Positions 8,740-17,538 are shown, numbered from the stretch's first letter. The stretch is 64,000 nucleotides of DNA from Alcanivorax sp. 1008 (GCF_020667895.1 NZ_JAFMPS010000007.1:1-64000), one strand, 5' to 3'. The notes: generated by a model not told the origin, from the sequence alone. Made by a program: numbers and translations.

Positions 8740-8765
8740 TATAATGCAATGGAGCTGTATTGCAT
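8740..8765 (+). promoter_or_regulatory. -10 box overlapped by an inverted repeat
   Basis: TATAAT at 8740-8745 matches the sigma-70 -10 consensus exactly, but no -35 box is visible at the right distance. ATGCAAT at 8744-8750 and ATTGCAT at 8759-8765 form a perfect seven-base inverted repeat starting within the -10 box, and a related CGCAAT follows. This is what a repressor-blocked promoter looks like. The gene starting at 8906 is about 160 bases downstream. Confidence 0.35.
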
Positions 8766-8905
8766 GATCGCAATAATGGGCTTGGAGTTAGTCACTCATC
8801 GCTACCTGGAATCTTCACCTTGGACTGTCATGGCCAGGGTATTTATGCTTCAGGAACGTTGCAGATCAGGCTTCCCATTGCTGTGAGAAAAAGTGAGCAT
8901 TGATT

Positions 8906-9322
8906 ATGAATCAGAGAGATAAGAAGCAAGCTCTTCTTGAAGGTTTAAGTCCTGATACAATGCTGGTATTTTTCGGTCTTTTTGAAATAGAAACTGAAGG
9001 CGATAGCATAAAAATAAACGGAAAAGTCCTATCAATAATTGAAAGGATCTTTGAAACACTTTCACTTAAAGGAGCAATCAACGAAAAGCCGCATCTGGTA
9101 GATGCGGTTCACTCCAGCTTGGGCGCTACGGCTGCGACTCAATTTGGAGATTTGATCGACAAATATGAGAGATATATCTGGGCGCTTGCTGTAGCCCGAT
9201 CTTCCGATGATTATGGTTCTACATCCGCAAAAAGCACAATAAGCGATGAAGAGCTTTGCAGGTTTCTGCAGAATTCAATTTTTGGCAATGAAGTAGCCCG
9301 CAAGCTGTTTGCCCAGTACTGA
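8906..9322 (+). CDS. Hypothetical protein (138 aa)
   Basis: 138 residues from ATG 8906 (a TTG at 8900 is in frame); an AAGTGAG lies about nine bases upstream. The protein appears mostly helical, acidic, with a central Gly-poor amphipathic region (GKVLSIIERIFETLSLKGAI) and no signal peptide or membrane segment. The single Cys sits near the C-terminus. I do not recognise the family. The gene is clearly more AT-rich than the lipid-metabolism genes that follow, as expected of acquired DNA. It is isolated: an upstream promoter-like region and a downstream hairpin suggest a single-gene unit. Confidence 0.55.
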   Translation: MNQRDKKQALLEGLSPDTMLVFFGLFEIETEGDSIKINGKVLSIIERIFETLSLKGAINEKPHLVDAVHSSLGATAATQFGDLIDKYERYIWALAVARSSDDYGSTSAKSTISDEELCRFLQNSIFGNEVARKLFAQY

Positions 9323-9449
9323 AGCATTTGGCGTTAAGGCCAGAGAAGAATGAGATGCGCATCTCTGTAGTGATGTAAGCGGGCACCGGTGGTTCTTTTG
9401 AAGCCGGTTTGCGCTGAGTATCATGGTCAGTCCATTAGCAATGGTCATG

Positions 9450-9476
9450 CCAATGCGGCAACGCGGGCCGCATTGG
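9450..9476. terminator. Terminator-like hairpin between convergent genes
   Basis: CCAATGCGGC at 9450-9459 pairs perfectly with GCCGCATTGG at 9467-9476 around a seven-base loop; a short T-run (TTTA) follows on the plus strand. It lies between the unknown gene ending at 9322 and the oppositely directed acyl-CoA ligase ending at 9485. Confidence 0.5.
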
Positions 9477-9484
9477 TTTATCGC

Positions 9485-11224
9485 TCAGTCGATTAGCCCG
9501 TAGTTGCTACGAATTTCAGTCTTGCGCAACTTGCCGGCGCCATCGCGTGGCAGGTCATCGGTAATGATGATTCGGCGTGGCAGTTTGAATCCGTAAAGTC
9601 CCTTTGCTTTGCAGAATTCGATCAGCTTGGCTTCATCGTCCTTCGCCACATTGCTGCGCCAGCTGACCACGGCTGCCGGTACTTCGCCGAGATCGCCGGC
9701 CGGTATGCCGACTACAGCGGCATCAAGAATGCCGGGGTGTTGTTTGAGTACAAACTCGATCTCATTCGGGTAAATGTTCACCCCGCCGACAATCAGCATT
9801 TCCTTGTCGCGGCCAGTAATAAACAGATAACCATCACCATCCAGATAGCCGGCCAGACCATCGTCGTACCAAAGCTCGCCGTCGACCTCGACAAAATGCT
9901 TGCGCATTTCCGCTTCTGATTTGCCACCGTACGCTAGTGCATAGACCGCCGGGCTGCGCAGCAGAATCTTGCCGGTCTGGCCTGGCTCGGCCCAGCGCTG
10001 CATAGCCGTGTCAAAGACCCGGCAGTCGCCGCCGCGGGGCTTGCCGACACTGTGGTAGCGCTGCGGATGATCAGCGTAGTCCTGCGGCACCAGCACGGTC
10101 ACCGGGCCGGACTCAGAACTGCCGTAGAACTCATGAAATACATCGTCAGAGTTGCCTTGGCGGCGAAACAGGGCATTGATATCGCGCTTGACGTTGGCCG
10201 GGCAGGGCGCCGCACTGCAGATCAGCACGCGCATGCTGGACAGGTTATAGCGGCGCCGCTCGGCCTCTGGCAGTGCCAGCACCCGTTCGAGCATGGTTGG
10301 CGCAACAAAGGTCCAGTTGATTCGCTCTTTTTCGATCAGACGCAGGAATTCCTGTGGCGAAAACTTTTCCATGGTCACGATGGTGCCACCGAGGAATATT
10401 GGAAAAGCGGCGGCCTGGCCGCCGGCATGATAAAGCGGGCTGCATACCAGTGAGCGCAGATTATGGCTGTGCGGATCACGAATGCGGTCGAGCTGCAGCA
10501 GCGCCGGCACCGACAGCAATTGCCAGACCAGTCGCAACAGCGTTGTTTTCCCCGGGGCCAGTCCGCTGGACTGGCGCCGACGCAATTTGCCGCGATCCAG
10601 CTCGATAAATTTGGGCGTGCCGGTGGTACCACCGCTGAACAGTTTCGGTGAGAAACCGATCTCGCCATCTGGCAGACTGGTGCCAGCGCCGGCCAATGCC
10701 GCATCCAGCGTCGGCAACCCATCACTGTTGTCACCGGCCACCAGAATCAGCGGCAGAGAGTTGCGTAATGCCGGTTCGATCTTGCCCAGAAACAGATCGC
10801 TAACCAGTAGTGCCCGGGCACCGGAAAGGCGGATGCAGGCGGCAGTTTCAGTGTCGTTAAGATGCCAGTTGATCAGTGGCATCTTCATGCCGAGCAGGGT
10901 GGTTGCGGCCATCGCTTCGAACCAGAGTGCATTGTTGCCGGTTAACAATGCCATGCTGTCGCCGGCGCCGAGGCCATGGTCGTGCAGCACATTGGCAAGG
11001 CGCACGGCGCGATCGGCGAACTCGGCGAAGCTGACGCGCTCGTCACCGGCAATAACCGCTTCGCGCTGGCCATACTGTTGCCACAGCGACAGCAGGGTGT
11101 GGCGGCTGATCTGAATCGGCTTGCCGCGTAGCAGCGCCGGTAGCAGCGCCCGCAACAGTCGGCCGGCGCCGAGTTGCCGGGCCGGAGCCAAGGCTCCGCG
11201 CAGAGGCATTACAACGGCTTTCAT
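9485..11224 (-). CDS. Acyl-CoA synthetase (AMP-dependent ligase)
   Basis: 579 residues. Activates a carboxylic acid with ATP to an acyl-adenylate and then the CoA thioester. The ATP-binding loop FSGGTTGTPK is at residues 197-205, YGSSESG near 385, and the C-terminal domain has the hinge-type GRDKEMLIVGGVNIYP and ends with the catalytic-lysine region GAGKLRKTEIR. The start at 11224 gives a four-base ATGA overlap with the upstream tetR-type gene, preferred over the in-frame start at 11251. Substrate is not readable from the sequence; the surrounding peroxisome-type beta-oxidation genes suggest long, branched or sterol-like acids. The family (FadD3/FadD13-like) is broad, so no symbol is given. 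Confidence 0.88.
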   Translation of the reverse strand: MKAVVMPLRGALAPARQLGAGRLLRALLPALLRGKPIQISRHTLLSLWQQYGQREAVIAGDERVSFAEFADRAVRLANVLHDHGLGAGDSMALLTGNNALWFEAMAATTLLGMKMPLINWHLNDTETAACIRLSGARALLVSDLFLGKIEPALRNSLPLILVAGDNSDGLPTLDAALAGAGTSLPDGEIGFSPKLFSGGTTGTPKFIELDRGKLRRRQSSGLAPGKTTLLRLVWQLLSVPALLQLDRIRDPHSHNLRSLVCSPLYHAGGQAAAFPIFLGGTIVTMEKFSPQEFLRLIEKERINWTFVAPTMLERVLALPEAERRRYNLSSMRVLICSAAPCPANVKRDINALFRRQGNSDDVFHEFYGSSESGPVTVLVPQDYADHPQRYHSVGKPRGGDCRVFDTAMQRWAEPGQTGKILLRSPAVYALAYGGKSEAEMRKHFVEVDGELWYDDGLAGYLDGDGYLFITGRDKEMLIVGGVNIYPNEIEFVLKQHPGILDAAVVGIPAGDLGEVPAAVVSWRSNVAKDDEAKLIEFCKAKGLYGFKLPRRIIITDDLPRDGAGKLRKTEIRSNYGLID

Positions 11225-11916
11225 GACAGCTTCCTCAGTGAGCTGTCCCATTGTGGCGGCCGTGGTGGCGGTTCACTAATGCCGGCCCGGGCGCGCAAGT
11301 GCACCGCCAGCATTTCACACCAGAGCTTGAGATATCGATCAAATAAATTGCGATCCGCAACAATGTGCAGGTCCTCCGCCATGCCGCGCAGCAGCCACTG
11401 GGTCAGCATCATCATCTCGCGGACGTTGGCCTGATCACGTATCGGTTCCAGATAGTGATCGGCGGCATTGCCGAGGGTGAAATAGCCAGCGGTCCAGACT
11501 TTCTGCAGGATAGCTGCCAGCTCGGCATCGCGCTGACTGGCCACCAGCAGCTCATGCAGTGCGATATGCTCGGGCCGGTTGAAAACATTCTTCCAGGCGC
11601 TGTAGATCAGGTCGTGCAGACGGTCTTCCGAGCCCTGCAGCTTTGCCACCGCCTTGCCCATCTGGATGTAGACCCGGCGAATCAGTTGCTCCGCTGCGGC
11701 GGCAATCAACGCGCTCTTGCTGGGAAAGTGGTGTAGTGGAGCGCCGCGCGACACCCCGGCGACTTCGATGATGCGGCTGACCGTGGTGCCGCTGTAGCCA
11801 TCTGTTTGCAGGCATTCCAGCGTCGCATCAAGGATACGCTGGCGCATGGATTCGCTGCGCTCGGCCTGGGTGCGCCGGGGCTTTGGTGCGTCAGTATGTG
11901 GCTTGGACACGGACAT
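11221..11916 (-). CDS. TetR-family transcriptional regulator
   Basis: 231 residues, typical TetR length. The N-terminal three-helix DNA-binding domain spans about residues 24-70 (RQRILDATLECLQTDG ... TVSRIIEVAGVSRGAPLHHFPSK). The C-terminal ligand domain is all-helical and not diagnostic. It is transcribed with the acyl-CoA ligase (four-base overlap) and divergently from the acyl-CoA dehydrogenase at 12096, so it probably represses both units until an acyl-CoA or acid ligand binds. A palindrome at 12045-12062 is a candidate operator. The Shine-Dalgarno is weak. Confidence 0.9.
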   Translation of the reverse strand: MSVSKPHTDAPKPRRTQAERSESMRQRILDATLECLQTDGYSGTTVSRIIEVAGVSRGAPLHHFPSKSALIAAAAEQLIRRVYIQMGKAVAKLQGSEDRLHDLIYSAWKNVFNRPEHIALHELLVASQRDAELAAILQKVWTAGYFTLGNAADHYLEPIRDQANVREMMMLTQWLLRGMAEDLHIVADRNLFDRYLKLWCEMLAVHLRARAGISEPPPRPPQWDSSLRKLS

Positions 11917-12044
11917 CGGTCTTTTGCGGCCTTCTCGGGTGACAGGGTTTGCCAGAGGTGAGCGGAAATGTCACCTAAGCGGGCGTTTCCGGCATTGACC
12001 TCGGCGCGGCCTTCATTAAACATGCTGAACGTCCGTATTGTAAA

Positions 12045-12062
12045 TGGCCTGTGATCAGGCCA
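12045..12062. promoter_or_regulatory. Candidate TetR operator
   Basis: TGGCCTG at 12045-12051 and CAGGCCA at 12056-12062 form a perfect inverted repeat with a four-base spacer (TGAT), in the intergenic region between the divergent tetR-type and acyl-CoA dehydrogenase genes. Size and symmetry suit a TetR dimer. It could also form an RNA hairpin in the leader of the dehydrogenase gene. Confidence 0.45.
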
Positions 12063-12095
12063 CTCCCCTTAACCCGTTACACAGGAAGTTTTTCC

Positions 12096-13271
12096 ATGGC
12101 AGATGTCCACGTCCCCAAGCCGGTTAACCCGATGATGCCGCGCACCCTGTTCAATGAGGATCATGAGGCGTTTCGTGCTACTGCGCGCCGCTTCTTTGAG
12201 ACCGAGATCGCGCCGCACCACGAAAAGTGGGAAGAGCAGCAGCATCTTGATCGGAGTCTCTGGAACAAAGCGGGCGAGCTGGGCTTGCTGTGTCCAACCA
12301 TGCCAGAGGAATACGGTGGCTCCGCTGTGGACCGCCTTTTCAGCATGATCATGATGGAAGAGCAGGCGCGCGTCGGCGATTCCGCTAGCGGTTTTTCCCT
12401 GCACTCAGACATTGTTGCCAACTACATTCTTAACTTTGGCAACGAAGCTCAGAAGCAGAATTGGCTGCCGAAAATGGCCAGTGGTGAAGCCGTCACCGCC
12501 ATTGCCATGACTGAGCCAGGTACCGGTTCAGATCTGCAGAGCATCAAGACCACGGCAAAAAAAGACGGTGATGATTATATTGTTAACGGGTCGAAGATTT
12601 TTATCACCAATGGCTACCTTTGCGATATGGCAGTTGTAGCAGTGCGCACCGGTGATTCTGGCAAGGGTGCTCAGGATGTTTCCCTGTTGATCATCGAGGC
12701 TGATCGCCCTGGATTCACCAAGGGTAAGCCACTGAAGAAAGTGGGCATGAAGGGTCAGGATACTTGCGAGCTGTTTTTTGACAACGTCCGGGTGCCGCAA
12801 TCCAATCTGCTCGGCATGGAAGGTATGGGCTTTATCATGTTGATGAAGGAGCTGGCTTGGGAGCGGATGATGATTGCCATTATCTGTGTTTCCGGTGCTG
12901 AGCATGCACTAGCCACCACGGTTGAGTACGTTAAAGACCGCCAGGTTTTCGGCAAGCCGGTTTCGGCTTATCAAAATACCCGATTCAAGCTTGCTGAAAT
13001 GCGCTCCGAGATCCAGATCGCCCGCGTTTATGTGGATAAGTGCATGGAGCTGGTGCTGGAAAACAAATTGACTCCGGAAGCGGCCTGCGCCGCTAAGTAC
13101 TGGGTCTCTGATCTGCTTAGCAAGGTTGTCGATGAGTGCGTTCAGCTGCACGGTGGTTACGGCTATATGCTCGAGTATCCGATTGCTCGCGCCTATATCG
13201 ATAATCGCGCCAACCGGATCTACGGCGGCACCAATGAAATCATGAAAGAGTTGATTTCCCGCGGTATCTGA
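12096..13271 (+). CDS. Acyl-CoA dehydrogenase, LCAD/isovaleryl-CoA-dehydrogenase-like
   Basis: 391 residues from ATG 12096, which has AGGAA eight bases upstream (an in-frame start at 12051 lacks this). FAD-dependent introduction of the alpha,beta double bond into an acyl-CoA. Family marks: EEYGG near 72, AMTEPGTGSD near 137-146, the helix around AWERMMIA, and RIYGGTNEI near the C-terminus. The usual medium-chain catalytic Glu position in the last motif is Gly (IYGGT), whereas Glu256 in the AWERM helix matches the base of LCAD and isovaleryl-CoA dehydrogenases, enzymes that accept long or branched chains. Followed by a strong terminator, so it is probably a one-gene transcript facing the TetR regulator. 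Confidence 0.9.
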   Translation: MADVHVPKPVNPMMPRTLFNEDHEAFRATARRFFETEIAPHHEKWEEQQHLDRSLWNKAGELGLLCPTMPEEYGGSAVDRLFSMIMMEEQARVGDSASGFSLHSDIVANYILNFGNEAQKQNWLPKMASGEAVTAIAMTEPGTGSDLQSIKTTAKKDGDDYIVNGSKIFITNGYLCDMAVVAVRTGDSGKGAQDVSLLIIEADRPGFTKGKPLKKVGMKGQDTCELFFDNVRVPQSNLLGMEGMGFIMLMKELAWERMMIAIICVSGAEHALATTVEYVKDRQVFGKPVSAYQNTRFKLAEMRSEIQIARVYVDKCMELVLENKLTPEAACAAKYWVSDLLSKVVDECVQLHGGYGYMLEYPIARAYIDNRANRIYGGTNEIMKELISRGI

Positions 13272-13281
13272 TCATGGAAAT

Positions 13282-13304
13282 AAACGGCCCTTCGGGGCCG
13301 TTTT
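13282..13304 (+). terminator. Rho-independent terminator after the acyl-CoA dehydrogenase
   Basis: AACGGCCC, a TTCG tetraloop, GGGCCGTT and a run of T. It lies only 26 bases before the next start, so the multifunctional-enzyme gene needs read-through or a promoter that overlaps this hairpin. Confidence 0.85.
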
Positions 13305-13329
13305 GTTATCTGAAACAGGGAGAAGAATA

Positions 13330-16326
13330 ATGAGCAAGCTGCGTTTTGATGGTCGTGTCGCGATCGTGACCGGGGCCGGTGGTGGCCTGGGTCGTTCCCA
13401 TGCTCTGCTGCTTGGCAGTCTGGGCGCCAAAGTGGTAGTCAATGACCTTGGCGGTACCGCTACCGGTGGTGGCAAATCCTCGGCAGCAGCAGATAAGGTG
13501 GTGGAAGAAATCAAGGCGCTCGGCGGTGAAGCCGTGGCTAACTATGACTCCGTCGAGCATGGTGAGAGCATTGTCAAGAGCGCACTTGATGCCTTCGGTA
13601 CCGTAGATATCGTTATTAACAACGCCGGTATTCTGCGAGACGTTAGCTTTGCCAAGATGACCCAGGCTGACTGGGACCTGATTTTGAAAGTGCATCTGAC
13701 CGGGTCCATGAGCGTCAGTCATGCTGCCTGGCCGATCATGCGCGAGAAGGGCTATGGTCGAATCATTATGACCACTTCCGCGGCAGGCATTTATGGAAAT
13801 TTTGGCCAAGCCAACTACTGTGCTGCCAAACTGGGTATTGCTGGACTTGCCAATTGTCTTGCCGAAGAAGGTCGCGGCAAGAATATCTTTGTTAACACCA
13901 TTGCCCCCATTGCTGCCTCACGTCTGACCGAAACAGTGATGCCGCCGGAGCTGCTCAAGCACCTGAACCCGGATGCGGTCAGCCCACTGGTGGCATGGTT
14001 GAGCCATGAAAGCTGTCAGGAAACCAAAGGCGTTTTTGAAGTTGGCGCGGGCTATATCGCCAAGCTGCGCTGGGAGCGGGCGCAGGGCAATGTGTTTGCG
14101 CTGGGTAAAAAATTCAGCATTGACGATGTTGCTTCTCGCTGGTCAAAGATAACGGACTTCACTGATGCCGAGCACCCGACCAGTATCAACGAATCCTTTA
14201 TGCCGATTCTCAACAACATCAATAACCCGAGCCTGGGTGGTAATGAGTTTATTGATCTGGACGTGGCCAGCAAGGCGAAGCTGGAACTGGAATCTGAGTA
14301 CGATGAGAATGATCTGGCGCTGTATGCGTTGAGTGTCGGTGCCGCGCGCGATCCTATGGACAAGGATGAGCTTAAGTTTGTCTATGAGTTAGGTGGCGAT
14401 TTTCAGGCGCTGCCGACCTTTGGTGTGATGCCCCAGATCGGCGCTATGCTGAAGGCTGCGAAAGAAGGAAAGTTCGCCCTGCCGGGCATGAACTTCGGCT
14501 TTGACCGATTGTTGCACGGCGAGCAGCTCACCGAGATTCGCCGGCCGCTGCCGCGCAATGCAAAGCTGAAGCATATCTTCCGTTTCAAGGAAGCATTTGA
14601 TAAAGATCCGAATGCGGTGGTCACCTTTGCCATTTCCACTGTTGATGAAAACGGCGATGAGATTGCCTATAACGAGATGACTTCCTTTGTGAAAGGCGCT
14701 GGTGGCTGGGGTGGCGATCGCGGCCCGAGTGCGGATATCAATGTGCCGCCGGAGCGTGCCCCGGATGCGGTGATCGAAGAAAAGACCGACGCCAATCAGA
14801 CCCTGTTGTATCGCCTGTGTGGGGACTGGAATCCGCTGCATGCAGATCCGGCTTTTGCCAAGGCATTCGGCTATGACCGGCCGATCCTGCATGGCCTGTG
14901 CACCTACGGCTATGCCGGCCGCCACGTAATCAAGGCATTCTGCAATAACGATGGCCGGCTGATGAAGAGCATCAAGGTGCGCTTTGCTAAAAGCGTGTTC
15001 CCCGGCGAAACCCTGGTGACGAAGATGTGGAAGGAGTCTGACGACCGCATCATTCTGGAAACCCGGGTGAAGGAACGCGACGAAGTGGTGCTGAAGAACG
15101 CAGCAGTGGAGCTGTATCGCGAAGTGCCGAAGGTTGAGGTCAAGCCGAAGGCCGCAGCACCGGCAGAAACTTCTGCCACCGCCGATACCTCGGTCACCCT
15201 GGAAGATGTGTTCTCGGCGATTGCCAGCTATGTGGCAGCAACGCCGGCACTGGTGGACAAGGCCAAGACCTCGTTCCAGTTCAACTTCAGCAATCCGGAT
15301 AAGAGTTTCTTTATTGATCTGAAATCTGCTCCTGGCAGCGCCGGCGCTGGTAGCGTTGACAAGGCGGATGTGACCCTGGAGCTGGACACCAGGCATGTGC
15401 AGACCCTGTTTGGCGGTGATCTCGCAGCGGTGCAGAAGTTGTACTTTGGTGGCGAGCTGAAGATCGGCGGTAATGTGATGGCCTCGAACAAGCTGTCCGT
15501 GCTGCAGGGCATGGATCCGAAGCTGGTGGAAGAAGCCCGGGCCAAACGTGTTGCCGCAGGCGGTTCCAGCTCAGCATCTTCGGCATCGGCGCCGGCTGCT
15601 TCGCAGGAGCCGACGCTTGATGATGTGTTCAACGGCATATCGGCCTATATCGCCGCCAAACCGGAACTGGTCGGGAAAACCAGTACCGTGTTCCAGTTCG
15701 TTTTCCATAACCCGGAGCAAAGTTTCTTTATCGACCTGAAAAATGGCAATGGTTCTGCCGGCAGTGGCATGGCTGACAAGCCCGATGTGACGCTGGAACT
15801 GGATAGCGCTCTGGTCAAAGTGTTGTTTGGCGGTGATGTGGCGGAAGTGCAGAAGCTCTACTTCAGCGGCCAGCTGAAAGTGCACGGCAATATCATGGCC
15901 TCAAACAAGCTGTCGGTATTGCAGGGCATGGATCCGAAACTGGTCGACCAGGCCCGTGACAAACGTCTTGCCTCCGGTGCAACGAAAGCAGCGGCGCCGG
16001 CAGCCAAAGCGGCGCCGAAACAGGCACGTGCGGCAGAGTCCATGGCGGCACTGGAGCAGAAGCTGGCCAAAGCCACGGGGCTTTCTGGCGCGGTTCACTT
16101 CCGGGTGCGTGATCCGGACGGGGACTGGGTGATGGATTTCAGTGTCACGCCGCCGAAGCTGTCAACCGGCAAGGCGGACAGTGCCGCTGCCACGGTCACT
16201 GTTGGCGACAGCCAGCTGGCTGACTGGGTCGATGGCAAGCATGGTTTGCGCGAGCTGTATCAGAAGGGTGATGTGCGTGTCGATGGTAACGTCACGCTGG
16301 TTCGCCAGATTGAAGATGCACTGTGA
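13330..16326 (+). CDS. Peroxisome-type multifunctional enzyme (MFE-2-like) with three SCP2-type domains
   Basis: 998 residues from ATG 13330 (AGGGAG upstream). Residues 1-300: short-chain dehydrogenase with TGAGGGLG at 14-21, NNAG at 97-100 and catalytic Ser150, Tyr163, Lys167; expected activity (3R)-hydroxyacyl-CoA dehydrogenase. About 310-600: two-part hot-dog/MaoC region, with GDWNPLHAD at 498-506 and the His-Gly at 521-522, the hydratase-2 signature of 2-enoyl-CoA hydratase 2. About 620-740 and 760-880: two closely similar SCP2 sterol-carrier domains, each ending ASNKLSVLQGMDPKLV. About 900-998: a third, divergent SCP2-like domain. Ala/Pro/Lys-rich linkers separate them. Eukaryotic peroxisomal MFE-2 (HSD17B4) has the same order with one SCP2 domain. 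Probably acts on bulky or branched acyl-CoAs. Confidence 0.9.
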   Translation: MSKLRFDGRVAIVTGAGGGLGRSHALLLGSLGAKVVVNDLGGTATGGGKSSAAADKVVEEIKALGGEAVANYDSVEHGESIVKSALDAFGTVDIVINNAGILRDVSFAKMTQADWDLILKVHLTGSMSVSHAAWPIMREKGYGRIIMTTSAAGIYGNFGQANYCAAKLGIAGLANCLAEEGRGKNIFVNTIAPIAASRLTETVMPPELLKHLNPDAVSPLVAWLSHESCQETKGVFEVGAGYIAKLRWERAQGNVFALGKKFSIDDVASRWSKITDFTDAEHPTSINESFMPILNNINNPSLGGNEFIDLDVASKAKLELESEYDENDLALYALSVGAARDPMDKDELKFVYELGGDFQALPTFGVMPQIGAMLKAAKEGKFALPGMNFGFDRLLHGEQLTEIRRPLPRNAKLKHIFRFKEAFDKDPNAVVTFAISTVDENGDEIAYNEMTSFVKGAGGWGGDRGPSADINVPPERAPDAVIEEKTDANQTLLYRLCGDWNPLHADPAFAKAFGYDRPILHGLCTYGYAGRHVIKAFCNNDGRLMKSIKVRFAKSVFPGETLVTKMWKESDDRIILETRVKERDEVVLKNAAVELYREVPKVEVKPKAAAPAETSATADTSVTLEDVFSAIASYVAATPALVDKAKTSFQFNFSNPDKSFFIDLKSAPGSAGAGSVDKADVTLELDTRHVQTLFGGDLAAVQKLYFGGELKIGGNVMASNKLSVLQGMDPKLVEEARAKRVAAGGSSSASSASAPAASQEPTLDDVFNGISAYIAAKPELVGKTSTVFQFVFHNPEQSFFIDLKNGNGSAGSGMADKPDVTLELDSALVKVLFGGDVAEVQKLYFSGQLKVHGNIMASNKLSVLQGMDPKLVDQARDKRLASGATKAAAPAAKAAPKQARAAESMAALEQKLAKATGLSGAVHFRVRDPDGDWVMDFSVTPPKLSTGKADSAAATVTVGDSQLADWVDGKHGLRELYQKGDVRVDGNVTLVRQIEDAL
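15193..15969 (+). repeat. Duplicated SCP2 domain within the multifunctional enzyme
   Basis: Two units of about 350 bases, roughly 15193-15552 and 15605-15969, code for clearly related domains. The identity extends to the nucleotide level near the end of each (the segment around GGCATGGATCCGAA), which points to a tandem duplication rather than two acquisitions. Confidence 0.75.
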
Positions 16327-16356
16327 AGTGCTGACACAGACAACAGGAGAACGAAG

Positions 16357-17538
16357 ATGAAACGTCGAGTGAATGTAATCGGTGTCGGCATGACCAAGTT
16401 CGCCAAACCTGGCGCCAGTGATGATTACCATGTTATGGCAGCGGAGGCGGGAAAGAAGGCATTGGCGGATGCCGGGATAGATTATAACGAGGTCGAGCAG
16501 GCATTCTGTGGTTATGTCTATGGCGATTCCACCTGTGGTCAGCGTGCAGTATATGAGCTGGGGCTGACCGGCATTCCGGTGGTTAATGTTAATAATAATT
16601 GCTCTACGGGATCGTCAGCGTTATTTCTTGCCCGTCAGGCTATTGAGGGCGGCTTGGCCGAATGCGTTATCGCAGTCGGCTTTGAAAAAATGGAACGGGG
16701 CGCCCTTGGCTCCAAGTTCAATGATCGCGAAAACCCTATGGGCCAGCATGCCCAGCTGATGATCACTGAGCAGGGCTTCACCCAGGCACCACCGGCAGCA
16801 CAGATGTTTGGTGGCGCCGGTCGTGAGTATCGCTGGCAGCATGGCACCAAGCGGGAAACCTTTGGGAAAATTGCGGAGAAGGCGCGCAAACATGCCGCCA
16901 ATAATCCCTATGCACTGTTCAATCAGGTTTTGTCCTTGGAAGAGATCATGGCATCCGAGGAGGTGTTTGATCCGTTGACCCGGTTCCAGTGTTGCCCACC
17001 GACCTGCGGTGCTGGTGCTGCGATTCTCTGTTCGGATGAATTCGCGAAAAAGCACGGTATCAACAATCCGGTGTATATCGCAGCGCAGGCCATGACCACC
17101 GACTTCGCCAGCAGCTTCGAGGAGAAGTCGCTGATCAAGATGGTCGGCTATGATATGACCAAGGCGGCAGCGAAAAAGGTTTACGAGGAGGCCGGTATCG
17201 GCGCCGAGGACGTTGATGTGGTTGAGCTGCATGACTGCTTTACCGCCAATGAACTGCTCACCTATGAAGGTCTTGGCCTGTGTCCTGAGGGTGGCGCCGA
17301 GAAGTTTATTTGGGATGCTGACAACACCTACGGTGGCAAGGTGGTGACCAACCCGTCTGGCGGCCTGTTGTCGAAAGGCCATCCGCTTGGCGCCACTGGG
17401 CTAGCCCAGTGCACCGAGCTGGTCTGGCAGTTGCGCGGTCAGGCGGACAAGCGTCAGGTGGAGAATGCGCGGATTGCGCTGCAGCATAACCTTGGTCTGG
17501 GTGGTGCCTGCGTGGTCACCCTTTATCGTCGCGACTGA
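16357..17538 (+). CDS. SCPx-type thiolase / lipid-transfer protein
   Basis: 393 residues. Thiolytic cleavage of 3-oxoacyl-CoA to acetyl- or propionyl-CoA and a shortened acyl-CoA. The nucleophile is Cys82 in [24 protein letters not shown] near 290 and GHPLGATG near 340 are the other thiolase marks, in the form typical of sterol carrier protein X and the steroid side-chain thiolases, not of FadA (which has a second Cys in CVGAG; here it is [10 protein letters not shown]). It starts 30 bases after the multifunctional enzyme, with AGGAGA before the ATG, so the hydratase/dehydrogenase product passes to an enzyme made from the same transcript. No SCP2 domain of its own. Confidence 0.9.
   Translation: MKRRVNVIGVGMTKFAKPGASDDYHVMAAEAGKKALADAGIDYNEVEQAFCGYVYGDSTCGQRAVYELGLTGIPVVNVNNNCSTGSSALFLARQAIEGGLAECVIAVGFEKMERGALGSKFNDRENPMGQHAQLMITEQGFTQAPPAAQMFGGAGREYRWQHGTKRETFGKIAEKARKHAANNPYALFNQVLSLEEIMASEEVFDPLTRFQCCPPTCGAGAAILCSDEFAKKHGINNPVYIAAQAMTTDFASSFEEKSLIKMVGYDMTKAAAKKVYEEAGIGAEDVDVVELHDCFTANELLTYEGLGLCPEGGAEKFIWDADNTYGGKVVTNPSGGLLSKGHPLGATGLAQCTELVWQLRGQADKRQVENARIALQHNLGLGGACVVTLYRRD

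Larger units (their letters stand above)
8490..8905. other. Non-coding stretch of about 415 bases
   Basis: No gene that I can support; a frame of about 30 codons from 8583 has no Shine-Dalgarno and no recognisable product. Two strong inverted repeats and one perfect -10 hexamer are listed separately. Confidence 0.5.

Noticed and set aside
14389-15396. Open frame of 335 codons on the minus strand
   Set aside because: Antisense to the multifunctional enzyme; low-complexity His/Arg/Cys-rich product without Shine-Dalgarno.
16621-17382. Open frame of 253 codons on the minus strand
   Set aside because: Antisense to the SCPx-type thiolase, which carries all expected catalytic motifs.
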